From assembly GCA_023411715.1 (NCBI GenBank), contig JAEYOM010000062.1:1-8121 (forward strand): 8,121 nt of DNA, read 5' to 3'. The stretch is from Bacillota bacterium. Its GTDB lineage: Bacteria > Bacillota > Clostridia > Acetivibrionales > DTU013. The position numbers were made by a program, and so were the translations under genes. The notes beneath the pieces are model-generated. The model saw only the letters and a list, made by a program, of their open reading frames with translations, made no database searches and had not been told where the DNA came from. This document shows positions 1 through 6,038 of this stretch, piece by piece. The stretch's first letter is position 1, and each line of letters begins with the position of its first letter.

Positions 1-981
1 TATAATTCCAGCTTTGATAAAAAATATCTGAAGGAGCATCGTGGATACTTAGGTACTGCCGGGATGACAAAATTCATGGTACCCAATTATCTCATTAATT
101 ATGCTTATTATGGCCCGTATATGTCGAACGGCAATGATAAAATCGGATTGGATTATGATTTTTTGGACTCTGAGGAAAGCTTTTATAAGAAATACAGAGA
201 AGCTGTAAAAGAGGAGTTACTATCATTAAATGAGTGGAATGGGCTGTTTCCCTATTCGGAGGAACAGATAAGCGTTCTGGAGAAAAAAATAGAGAATGTA
301 AAAACGCCTTTTCGAGTGGAGTATGATCAAGGCCTGTGCAATCTTAGAAGTTGGTATGTAATGGATTACTATATCTTCTTTGTGGTCTTGGCCTTTGCAC
401 TTGCGTGTATGTATTCAAAAGATAGTGTAAGCGGTGTGAATGAATTAACTCTTTCATCCTCATATGGAAGAAAGAAAAATATGAAAGCCAGGTGGATAGC
501 AGGAAATTTGTTTACTCTAATAGCCTATCTAATCTTTATCGGAACACTTGTTCTTGAGCATGGGGCAATCGCTTCCTTACATGGCTGGAATGCATCTGCA
601 CAGACTTTCTGGTATGAATGCCTTTACAATATCAATTTCGGCACAGGGTTGCTGATCATGTTCGCGGGAGGATTGCTTGGAGCATTCGTTATGGCTAATT
701 TTGTAATGCTGGTCTCCATGATAACAAAAAATGCGAAACTTACAACAGCCGTTTCAATTATTGCTGTGTGGCTGCTTGTGAGATTTTCCGCTACCTATAG
801 CCAGATCAAGTTATTGTTGAATCCCATACAGTTTAAAAGTGATTCCTTGATTACCGAGTATTTGTTTATAGGAAATACTGCACTCCCTTATTTTATTGTA
901 GTGCTTGTTCTCACAGCTTTTTATGTTACTGTTTTTCAATTTTTGATGAAGCAGTCCTATAAAAAGTACCGCTTAAATTAG
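1..981 (+). CDS. ABC-2 type transporter permease, N-terminus outside window
   Basis: The reading frame is open from the first base of the window, so the ATG at 64 is probably internal and the gene starts upstream. Of the 326 residues visible, about 120 form a soluble, probably extracytoplasmic stretch. Five hydrophobic segments follow, at roughly residues 121-138, 165-186, 215-240, 248-264 and 294-316. A short basic tail ends the protein (KQSYKKYRLN). One N-terminal membrane segment is expected upstream, giving the six-segment plan of ABC-2 permeases with a large loop after the first segment. The cytoplasmic motif SSSYGRKKNMKAR resembles STRHGKRKLDRAR in the next gene, so the two are likely diverged paralogues. 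The stop is 13 bases before the next ATG, so they are probably co-transcribed and work as a heterodimeric export channel with an ATPase encoded upstream. The substrate cannot be told; peptide or antibiotic export is only a possibility. Confidence 0.75.
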   Translation, partial: YNSSFDKKYLKEHRGYLGTAGMTKFMVPNYLINYAYYGPYMSNGNDKIGLDYDFLDSEESFYKKYREAVKEELLSLNEWNGLFPYSEEQISVLEKKIENVKTPFRVEYDQGLCNLRSWYVMDYYIFFVVLAFALACMYSKDSVSGVNELTLSSSYGRKKNMKARWIAGNLFTLIAYLIFIGTLVLEHGAIASLHGWNASAQTFWYECLYNINFGTGLLIMFAGGLLGAFVMANFVMLVSMITKNAKLTTAVSIIAVWLLVRFSATYSQIKLLLNPIQFKSDSLITEYLFIGNTALPYFIVVLVLTAFYVTVFQFLMKQSYKKYRLN

Positions 982-994
982 TCAGGTGATAGAG

Positions 995-2155
995 ATGAAA
1001 GATATCATAAATGTAGAAAGAAAAAGAATTTTAAATATAAAAGCTCTTCTCTTGTTTTTTGCAGTCATTGTTCTGTTTTCTGTAAATAGCAGTTATACTG
1101 CCGTGAAAAATTACGATATCCGAGATCAAATGGGTGTAGCGGTTCCATGGAACGAAAGTTTATCTCATGCGAGAGAAAATTCTCCAGGGAAATATATGAG
1201 TGAAGATTATTTATCATCCATGAAGACATATGATGAACCATTTACCTATGTGGATGTAATGAATGTGGAAGCATTAGTAACAATGAATTATGATGGGAAG
1301 GAAACCCAAGATTTGACAGATGAAGAGATGGAAGATTTTTATACCAAGCGGCTGTCCCATATTCGAGGGATGCTTGACGATAATTCCAGAATTACCTATA
1401 CAGAAAAAGAGAAAGAACATATCATGGAAAGAGCCAGTCAGCTCTCCACCCTGCCGATGGATTATGCGGAAGGGTGGAAAGTCCTGAATGAGGATATGGG
1501 TAAGTTCATGCCGATATTACTTATTCTGACGGCTCTTATTTTGCTCCCTCTTTTTGGCAGTGAGCCACAAACGAAAATGAAAGAGTTGTACCGGTCAACC
1601 AGGCACGGGAAAAGGAAATTGGACCGTGCAAGGATAACCACGGCATTTATAATAGGGATAATCCTCTGGCTGTTTGGAATGATCTTGTTTTTTGCGATCA
1701 AAATGGTTCCTTTCGGATTGGAGGGAGGCTGCCAGCCTATTCAGAGTAATGCCACCACTTTCTTTTCGGTTTACAACATAACCTATATGCAGCAATTTTT
1801 AATCAATGCTGGCGTAGGGTTATTGGCGATGCTTTTTATGATTTCCTTGACTTTGCTCTTAACAGTTTTGTCAGATGGAGTACTGACCGGAGCAGTAGGG
1901 ATTGCATTTTTCTGGATACTGCTATTGATATTCGATCAGGTGCCGCTCTATTTGGTAGATCATTACTTCGCTAATTTCATGCCACTCAAAATGATGGATT
2001 TTCAACATTATTATATTGGCAATGAGATATACCGGATCGCAGGGAATAGCTTTACATGCCTGGTATGGGTGATTTTCCTCTCTGTGATTATCTCCGTAGG
2101 CATGATACTCTTGACGATTTCACTTTCCAATTTTAAACTGAGGAAAGGCTTGTGA
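995..2155 (+). CDS. ABC-2 type transporter permease (second subunit)
   Basis: A 386-residue membrane protein. I chose the ATG at 995 because AGGTGA (984-989) lies five bases upstream; the in-frame GTG at 986 falls inside that ribosome binding site. Predicted membrane segments are at about residues 15-31, 171-189, 216-237, 268-292, 297-316 and 354-378. About 140 hydrophilic residues lie between the first and second, a plan typical of ABC-2 permeases. The basic stretch RSTRHGKRKLDRAR before the third segment matches a similar site in the preceding gene, where a coupling contact with the ATPase could lie (inference). The protein ends in a short basic tail, NFKLRKGL. It is intact with no visible frameshift. 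With the upstream gene it probably forms the membrane part of an exporter. Family assignment rests on topology and the shared motif, not on a database match. Confidence 0.75.
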   Translation: MKDIINVERKRILNIKALLLFFAVIVLFSVNSSYTAVKNYDIRDQMGVAVPWNESLSHARENSPGKYMSEDYLSSMKTYDEPFTYVDVMNVEALVTMNYDGKETQDLTDEEMEDFYTKRLSHIRGMLDDNSRITYTEKEKEHIMERASQLSTLPMDYAEGWKVLNEDMGKFMPILLILTALILLPLFGSEPQTKMKELYRSTRHGKRKLDRARITTAFIIGIILWLFGMILFFAIKMVPFGLEGGCQPIQSNATTFFSVYNITYMQQFLINAGVGLLAMLFMISLTLLLTVLSDGVLTGAVGIAFFWILLLIFDQVPLYLVDHYFANFMPLKMMDFQHYYIGNEIYRIAGNSFTCLVWVIFLSVIISVGMILLTISLSNFKLRKGL

Positions 2156-2328
2156 TAGTCTGATAAAGTCGCCAAGAATGATGCGCGGCTAACAAATACA
2201 CCATCTTTCATCTAGCGTCTCATAGGAAGAGGTGAGGTTTTGACCGGACTGGAACCTTTTGATCCATGCGGCCTTCCGATGAATAAACTCGCTCGATTCT
2301 TTAGGTTTGCGGTAGAATTTTTACCTCC
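2156..2328. other. Convergent intergenic region without a clear gene
   Basis: This 173-base gap separates the plus-strand permease gene from the minus-strand flavodoxin remnant. I see no convincing terminator hairpin with a T-run. On the minus strand a frame is open from about 2320 to a stop at 2189-2191 (residues such as FYRKPKESSEFIHRK) but it has no start codon or ribosome binding site, so it is at most a gene remnant. Confidence 0.4.
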
Positions 2329-2668
2329 TCACTTTTTCCATGGTCTCGCTTTATTAAGCCAGCCACGCTCGTCCCAGTATAGTTTTTCGACAGGAGAAGA
2401 GTCCCACACGGCACTATGCATATTTGCCATCATTCCGAATACCAACTCTTGGCGTTCCAACACCGGTTATAATCCGATTTTCCGCGTAATACGGGCATTC
2501 CGCGTCATCATCAATACATTGATAGCGGCCGATGCAAAAATGGTTCAGATCTCTTGGCAGAAAAAATTCAGTTATTTCTTCCTCTTTCGCCAACTTATCA
2601 GCCAGCAGCCTTCCTATATGATAAGTACTGCCCTTATGGTTTTGTCCGTGTATCATAACAATTTTCAC
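2329..2668 (-). pseudogene. Flavodoxin-family NAD(P)H-dependent oxidoreductase, internal deletion and frameshift
   Basis: The 5' part is a clear flavodoxin-fold N-terminus. It starts at a GTG (2668) behind GGAGG, reads MKIVMIHGQNHKGSTYHIGR (FMN phosphate-binding loop after the first beta strand) and runs to CPYYAENRI. The frame then loses similarity and stops at 2414. A second minus-strand frame, shifted by one base, holds the typical family C-terminus from about 2466 (MMANMHSAVWDSSP, then YWDERGWLNKARPWKK) and ends with TGA at 2329-2331. Family members are usually near 200 residues; here about 70 N-terminal and 45 C-terminal residues remain, so roughly 90 middle residues are gone. Intact relatives are FMN-dependent reductases, but this copy cannot make a working flavin site. 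It lies just after the truncated kinase gene, so it was probably the last gene of the operon. The two-ended remnant is seen directly; the size of the loss is inferred. Confidence 0.8.
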
Positions 2669-2671
2669 ATT

Positions 2672-2911
2672 CTATCCTCCAATCGCAGAATTCAGATTAA
2701 ACCGGCTATTCTCGTCGCTATTCAATAAATCAGTTTGCATTAACTGCAAACACTCACTTCTATTTCTTTCTACTGTAAAAGGTTCTTTGGTATTTTCCCA
2801 AAAGTAATTATCAGAATCAAAATGTGCACAATCAAGCATACTACATACACTCTCAGCAATTGTTGTCGTTCCTGAACCTGAGGCCCCCAAAATGTGTATT
2901 CTTTGTTTCAT
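2672..2911 (-). pseudogene. P-loop nucleotide kinase-like ATPase, 3' truncated
   Basis: From the ATG at 2911, preceded by GGGGAA, the frame gives 79 residues. They begin MKQRIHILGASGSGTTT, a beta strand and P-loop of the adenylate/shikimate kinase-like type, where the usual lysine of GxxxxGK(S/T) is replaced by threonine. From memory this GASGSGTTT form is normal for small kinases of this group. The segment HFDSDNYFW (about residues 32-40) fits the Asp-rich substrate-side motif of such kinases. Similarity stops after LLNSDEN, and an unrelated tail (SRFNLNSAIGG) leads to a stop at 2672, four bases before the flavodoxin start. Relatives are about 170-180 residues, so the second half (lid and Walker B-like parts) is missing. 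An in-frame ATG at 2962 is possible but has no ribosome binding site. Probably inactive; the substrate is unknown. Confidence 0.75.
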
Positions 2912-2975
2912 ATCATTCCCCGTTCTGAGACTCAGGCCATGCACGCCCTTGCGCTGCATCATGAGAAATTGGTTT

Positions 2976-3401
2976 TTACCGTTCTGTTTGTTCAGTCATC
3001 AATCCCCACCGAAAACCAAATTTATCAACAAATACAACCTCGCAAGAACTGTATGTAGTACTGTGCATCGGATAGATTGTCTCGCTATCTTCCTGTAAAA
3101 TATCGTATGCCCGTTTCACTTCATCTTTTGTATCAAGTGTGACAGTCAGCGAAAGAGCTGTACTTTTTACTAAGTCAACATCCATGTTGTCGCACATCAT
3201 AATCCTTTGGTCACCAATAAAAAGCTCTGCATGATATATGTAATTCTCCTGTTCCGATGTCAATTCTCTATTCCAATCAGCCTTGTCGGCATCGGAATAT
3301 CGTAAAAAACACCCAATCTTTGCGCCAAAAGCCTTTTGATACATCATGATAGCTTCTTCACAGCGGCCTGCGAAATTAAAATTTGGTGTGATAGAAGCCA
3401 T
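2976..3401 (-). CDS. VOC superfamily protein, PhnB-like (glyoxalase fold)
   Basis: A 141-residue protein starting at the ATG at 3401, seven bases after GGAGGG; the longer frame to 3440 runs back through the operator and is not needed. The sequence has the PhnB-type hallmarks: an N-terminal NFNFAGRCEEAIMMYQKAFG, a central YIYHAELFIGDQRIMMCD, and the C-terminal VFVDKFGFRWGLMTEQ. These correspond to the paired beta-alpha-beta-beta-beta units of the vicinal oxygen chelate fold. Length is normal for the family and the gene looks intact. PhnB-like proteins are metal-binding or glyoxalase-like proteins of mostly unknown substrate, so no reaction is claimed. It is the first gene of a minus-strand run with the kinase and flavodoxin remnants, behind its own promoter and palindrome. 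Of the three it is the only one that still looks functional. Confidence 0.85.
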   Translation of the reverse strand: MASITPNFNFAGRCEEAIMMYQKAFGAKIGCFLRYSDADKADWNRELTSEQENYIYHAELFIGDQRIMMCDNMDVDLVKSTALSLTVTLDTKDEVKRAYDILQEDSETIYPMHSTTYSSCEVVFVDKFGFRWGLMTEQTER

Positions 3402-3428
3402 TTTAACACCCTCCATTTCTCTACGTTT

Positions 3429-3446
3429 GTGTAAACCCATTTACAC
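3429..3446 (-). promoter_or_regulatory. Palindromic operator candidate for the VOC operon
   Basis: GTGTAAA and TTTACAC form a perfect 7-bp inverted repeat around a 4-bp centre. It begins two bases after the predicted -10 box, so it covers the likely transcription start and lies upstream of the ribosome binding site. That is the usual place for a dimeric repressor (TetR-, GntR- or similar). No regulator gene is visible in the window. Confidence 0.5.
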
Positions 3447-3448
3447 CG

Positions 3449-3476
3449 TTTATATATTAAAGTATGCCTTATTCAA
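3449..3476 (-). promoter_or_regulatory. Sigma-A type promoter for the VOC operon
   Basis: On the minus strand TTGAAT (3471-3476) and TATAAA (3449-3454) are separated by 16 bp, close to the sigma-70/sigma-A consensus. The start of transcription would fall inside the palindrome just downstream. It survives intact next to the insertion sequence. Confidence 0.5.
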
Positions 3477-3505
3477 GGGTTTCAAGGTTTTTTGATATAA
3501 AAAAA

Positions 3506-3591
3506 CAATGACCCCCTCTTTTTGGTATAATTGAGTCTGCGAAAACACCAAAATCCAAAAAGGAAAGGATGTCATTGTGAACTCAATTATA
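3506..3591 (+). promoter_or_regulatory. Transposase leader with extended -10 promoter and SD-sequestering arms
   Basis: TGGTATAAT (3523-3531) is a good extended -10 box; a start near 3538 would follow. Upstream arm CAATGA (3506-3511) with CTTTTTGG (3518-3525) is complementary to TCATTG (3572-3577) and CCAAAAAG (3555-3562), which border and overlap the ribosome binding site (3561-3569) and the first base of the GTG start. A second perfect 11-bp pair is TATAATTGAGT (3526-3536) with ACTCAATTATA (3581-3591), the latter in the first codons. RNA started inside the element lacks the upstream arms; RNA reading in from outside carries them and could block translation. Confidence 0.5.
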
Positions 3592-5004
3592 TCAGCTTTG
3601 ATAGCATACAATCAATTTTTAATTTCTCAAATCCAGCAATTGCTTTTATTTATCGTGAAAAACATACCGTTAAAGTCTCCAAAGTACGATATTACAAGCC
3701 CTAAATACAATAAGCTTACCGTTGACAAGCTCCCCGTCATCAAGAAGCTTAAGCCGTTGAACCACGTCCTATTGCTTGAAGAATACAAGATCAAGCACGG
3801 CAAGGACCTCAGGCCTGTTAATCCCCGTGGAAAATATCCTGTCTCTTCAGATTGCGTATGCCCCCGCTGCGGTGCGCCCCATACCTACCTCTACGATAAT
3901 ACCGGCGGACGTGGCCAGTTGGTGTGTAAAATCTGTGGTCACAGGTTTGTCAAAGGAAAAACCGATCTAAAACCTATTACTTTAATGTGTCCTTATTGTG
4001 GGCATGCTCTGGAGCAAAAGAAGGACCGAAAGCATTTTAGAATTCACAAATGTGTCAATAAAACCTGCCCGTATTACCTGAACGCTCTCAGTAAGCTACC
4101 TCCTGAAGACCGTTCTGATGCTGATCAAGGTAAATTTAAACTCCGCTATATCTACCGGGAATTTACCATCGACTTCTTCAAGATGGATCTATCCTCCATG
4201 CCCAAAGGTGCTTCTAGTTTGACTTTTAGGAACTTCTCGCCTCATATCATGGGGCTTTGTCTCACTTACAATGTAAATCTGGGCCTTTCCACCCGGGCCA
4301 CTGCCAGAGCTCTTTGGGAAGTTCATCAAGTTAGAATCTCCCATACCATGGTCGCAAATTACGCCAAGACAGCTGCGGCTCTTGTAAAACCCTTCGTCGA
4401 TTCTTACGACTACAGGCCCACCAACTACCTGGCTGCCGATGAAACCTACACCAAAGTCAAAGGGGTCCGTAGCTATGTCTGGTTTATTATGGATGCCCTT
4501 AAAAAGTCCATCCTAGGATATCAGATATCCAACACCCGCGATGTGGGGCCTTGTATCCTTGCCATGAGAATGGCCTTTGCCAAGTTCAAAGAGTTCCCCG
4601 GCATGGCCCTCAAATTCGCAGCTGATGGATATACAGCCTACAAACTGGCTCAACAGCAATTCTCCTTGCAGAACATGGACTTCAATCTGATCCAGGTCAT
4701 CGGCCTTACAAATGAAGATCCGGTCTCAACGGAATATCGCTGGTTGAAGCAGATTATTGAGCGTCTTAACAGAACGTTCAAGTTCTCGTATCAGGTAACC
4801 AACGGTTACGGCAGCGGAGAAGGCTCTAATACTCATATCGTACTCTTTGTTGCCTACTACAATTTCCTCCGTCCGCACTCGTACTCCTACTGGCAGCCTC
4901 TTAATTCTGTTCCGGAGCTCGAATCTGTTCCTAATATGCCTGCCAAATGGCAGAAGTTAATTGAGCTCTCCCAACAACTTATTCTATCCAAGCAAGCATC
5001 TTAG
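3577..5004 (+). CDS. DDE transposase with two zinc ribbons (IS6/IS240-like catalytic domain)
   Basis: A 475-residue transposase starting at GTG 3577, seven bases after AGGAAAGGA; the ATG at 3569 hits a stop at once. Two N-terminal zinc ribbons are visible: C95-x2-C98 with C117-x2-C120, and C138-x2-C141 with C159-x4-C164. A helix-turn-helix-like segment is at about 238-262 (TRATARALWEVHQVRISHTM). The RNase H-like core shows D288 in AADETYTKVKG, D350 in FAADGYTAY and E395 in IIERLNRTFKF, a plausible DDE triad with the DETY pattern typical of IS6/IS240-type enzymes. It would cut and join the element's ends. At 475 residues it is about twice the length of ordinary IS6 transposases because of the long N-terminal zinc-binding part. 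It is open, intact and somewhat richer in GC than the genes to its left, in keeping with transfer. The exact IS family is not certain. Confidence 0.85.
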   Translation: MNSIISALIAYNQFLISQIQQLLLFIVKNIPLKSPKYDITSPKYNKLTVDKLPVIKKLKPLNHVLLLEEYKIKHGKDLRPVNPRGKYPVSSDCVCPRCGAPHTYLYDNTGGRGQLVCKICGHRFVKGKTDLKPITLMCPYCGHALEQKKDRKHFRIHKCVNKTCPYYLNALSKLPPEDRSDADQGKFKLRYIYREFTIDFFKMDLSSMPKGASSLTFRNFSPHIMGLCLTYNVNLGLSTRATARALWEVHQVRISHTMVANYAKTAAALVKPFVDSYDYRPTNYLAADETYTKVKGVRSYVWFIMDALKKSILGYQISNTRDVGPCILAMRMAFAKFKEFPGMALKFAADGYTAYKLAQQQFSLQNMDFNLIQVIGLTNEDPVSTEYRWLKQIIERLNRTFKFSYQVTNGYGSGEGSNTHIVLFVAYYNFLRPHSYSYWQPLNSVPELESVPNMPAKWQKLIELSQQLILSKQAS

Positions 5005-5012
5005 CAGCGTTT

Positions 5013-5057
5013 ATGCCGCGAAAGCCTATTGATAATGAGTCTCCGGCATGATAGGCT
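5013..5057 (+). repeat. Interlocked inverted repeats after the transposase gene
   Basis: ATGCCG (5013-5018) pairs with CGGCAT (5044-5049), and AGCCTAT (5023-5029) pairs with ATAGGCT (5051-5057). The order is A, B, A', B', so both pairings together would make an H-type pseudoknot, and separately they are alternatives. It starts nine bases after the transposase stop. It may be part of the IS end or a 3' RNA structure. Confidence 0.45.
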
Positions 5058-5121
5058 GTCCTTCAGGCATCATCCATTCTCCAGAGCCTTGCTCCTTGTT
5101 CAGCATGGGTGAGGCCGTGAT

Positions 5122-5158
5122 GCAAAATGCGACGGGCGCCAGCACGTAGACATTTTGC
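5122..5158. repeat. 8-bp inverted repeat
   Basis: GCAAAATG (5122-5129) and CATTTTGC (5151-5158) are perfect inverted copies separated by 21 bases that are GC-rich. Function unknown; it lies just before the dispersed repeat copy. Confidence 0.4.
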
Positions 5159-5165
5159 TTATCGG

Positions 5166-5273
5166 CTCAGTAGTCGCGACGCCGATTAGCTGCGATCCCC
5201 GAAGCCCTTCACCCTGGCGGTGCTTGCCACCCCGGATGCACAGGCGAGCAGCAGGCTTTGCCTGCGACCAGCC
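5166..5273 (+). repeat. Dispersed GC-rich repeat, copy 1
   Basis: Aligns in the same orientation with 7885-7995. Both share CTCAG-AGTCGCGACGCCGA, a CCCTGG-GGT-CT-GCC run, CCACCCCGGATGCA, then GGCGAGCAG and later CGACCAGCC. By hand the first 87 bases are roughly 80-85 percent identical with one small indel. Between the conserved GGCGAGCAG and GACCAGCC this copy has a perfect hairpin, GCAGGC-TTT-GCCTGC (5251-5265), unlike copy 2. Confidence 0.75.
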
Positions 5274-5387
5274 CCAGCGAATCGGTGTGGTGCCTGCTCG
5301 CGCTTCTGCCTGTCAATGGTATAAGGCCAGAGGTCTTTTCCCGGGGCACCCCTGCGCTGACTGCTTTGTTCTGCGAAGTTGCCGCCC

Positions 5388-5417
5388 TTTTGGCTTAGCA
5401 TGGACGCTAAGCCAAAA
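5388..5417. repeat. Perfect 12-bp hairpin
   Basis: TTTTGGCTTAGC (5388-5399) and GCTAAGCCAAAA (5406-5417) enclose a 6-base loop. Because the stem begins with four T and ends with four A, it could act as a weak bidirectional terminator, but no longer T-run follows on either strand. It sits between the repeat copy and the coiled-coil gene's own terminator. Confidence 0.55.
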
Positions 5418-5435
5418 TAATCCAAGCATTCCTAT

Positions 5436-5466
5436 AATAAAAGCTGATTGTTTTTCTAATCAGCCT
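5436..5466 (-). terminator. Rho-independent terminator of the coiled-coil gene
   Basis: Reading the minus strand, GCTGATT (5458-5464) and AATCAGC (5443-5449) form a 7-bp stem with an 8-base loop, followed at once by TTTTATTAT. It lies about 10 bases after the TAA of the coiled-coil gene, the expected place. Confidence 0.7.
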
Positions 5467-5474
5467 TCTTAATT

Positions 5475-5786
5475 TTAAATGGACTTTTTCTTCTTTCCAC
5501 CTTCAATAACTTTTATTTTCGAATCGTTTTGATCAACTTTTTCAGTTAATTCATCCATTTTCTTTTCTAATGAATCTAGTCGTCTATTTGTATCCACTTG
5601 TGATTCATACAATAAATCAAGCTTATTCTTTACTTCATTTTCCATTTTTATTTCTATTTTAGTCAACCTATTGTTTATAGAATTCAAATCACCTTTTATA
5701 TCTTTTATGTCACTTCTAAATTCAGTTTTAGTATTTTGAAGTTCTATATAGACTTTTTCTAATAAATCAAATACTTTATCTTCCAT
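5475..5786 (-). CDS. Small coiled-coil protein, function unknown
   Basis: A 103-residue protein with ATG at 5786, eight bases after GAGGAA. It opens MEDKVFDLLEKVYIELQNTK and is almost entirely a heptad-patterned, Glu/Lys/Asp/Asn-rich helix (for example INNRLTKIEIKMENEVKNKL and RRLDSLEKKMDELTEKV), ending in a short basic KGG-K-rich tail (IEGGKKKKSI). There are no membrane segments and no cysteines. I recall similar small coiled-coil hypotheticals starting MEDKV-LLEKMYIE in clostridia, but know no proven role; oligomeric scaffold or partner-binding functions are only guesses. The gene has its own terminator and is an AT-rich island between GC-rich repeat tracts and the group II intron. Real coding is supported by the ribosome binding site, the terminator and the clean heptad pattern. 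Confidence 0.75.
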   Translation of the reverse strand: MEDKVFDLLEKVYIELQNTKTEFRSDIKDIKGDLNSINNRLTKIEIKMENEVKNKLDLLYESQVDTNRRLDSLEKKMDELTEKVDQNDSKIKVIEGGKKKKSI

Positions 5787-5813
5787 TTTGTTATTCCTCT
5801 TTACCTTTTTCCA

Positions 5814-5819
5814 ATTATA
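5814..5819 (-). promoter_or_regulatory. Possible -10 box of the coiled-coil gene
   Basis: The minus strand reads TATAAT here, 27 bases before the ATG, in a very AT-rich stretch. The hexamer 17 bases further upstream (ATACAT) is a poor -35, so the call is weak. Confidence 0.35.
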
Positions 5820-5941
5820 AGTTTATCATATTTGATATGTATTTTACTATATGATTGCATATAAAATATTTCTCCAAAAACACTCTAAAGCAGAACTCCC
5901 ATATGCGGACGGCGCGCACGTAACTGGGCGGCAATGTCATA

Positions 5942-5980
5942 GTCACGGTAGACGCACCGGTTACCCGGCGCACCCCGCAC
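5942..5980 (-). ncRNA. Group II intron domain VI with branch point
   Basis: On the minus strand the stem GGGGTGCGCCGG pairs (with several G-U pairs) to CCGGTGCGTCT-CC around a GTAA loop. An unpaired A at 5949 lies seven bases before the intron's last base. This matches the lariat-forming branch A. The intron ends in AC at 5942. Confidence 0.75.
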
Positions 5981-6014
5981 AGTTCCCGGCGTGCGGAATT
6001 ACCGCACCGGGCTC
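5981..6014 (-). ncRNA. Group II intron domain V (catalytic)
   Basis: Exactly 34 bases on the minus strand. GAGCCCGGTGCGG starts with the catalytic AGC triad; the lower stem is CCCGG with CCGGG, the upper stem TGCGG with CCGCA, capped by a short TAATT loop, with a two-base CG bulge on the 3' side. This is the metal-binding heart of the ribozyme and looks intact. Confidence 0.9.
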
Positions 6015-6038
6015 TTCAAATATACTCGCTTCCATAAT

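Larger units (their letters stand above)
3506..5057 (+). mobile_element. Insertion sequence with DDE transposase, ends approximate
   Basis: The element contains one transposase gene plus structured flanks. I could not find terminal inverted repeats or a target duplication by eye, so the limits given are the outermost structured sequences: the leader arm at 3506 and the double inverted repeat ending at 5057. The left side abuts the promoter of the minus-strand VOC operon. The right side grades into GC-rich, gene-free sequence that could hide the true right end. Confidence 0.5.
5005..5435. other. Gene-free GC-rich region with hairpins and repeats
   Basis: About 430 bases follow the transposase without a credible gene. 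Open frames here have no ribosome binding site, and their translations are rich in Arg, Pro, Cys and Ala. The region holds a double inverted repeat (5013-5057), an 8-bp inverted repeat (5122-5158), one copy of a dispersed repeat (5166-5273) and a perfect 12-bp hairpin (5388-5417). Base composition is clearly GC-richer than the coiled-coil gene that follows. Confidence 0.6.

Noticed and set aside
2189..2320. Minus-strand remnant reading FYRKPKESSEFIHRK
   Set aside because: No start codon or ribosome binding site and no family I can name; kept only as a possible remnant in the intergenic note.
2240..2728. Plus-strand 162-codon frame across 2240-2728
   Set aside because: It is antisense to the flavodoxin and kinase remnants, which show real family similarity; the frame has no such support.
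3492..3501. Promoter using TATAAA at 3496-3501 for the transposase
   Set aside because: No acceptable -35 at the right distance; the extended -10 at 3523-3531 is better placed.
5155..5472. Plus- and minus-strand frames in the GC-rich region after the transposase
   Set aside because: No ribosome binding sites, overlapping on both strands, and running through a dispersed repeat with hairpins.
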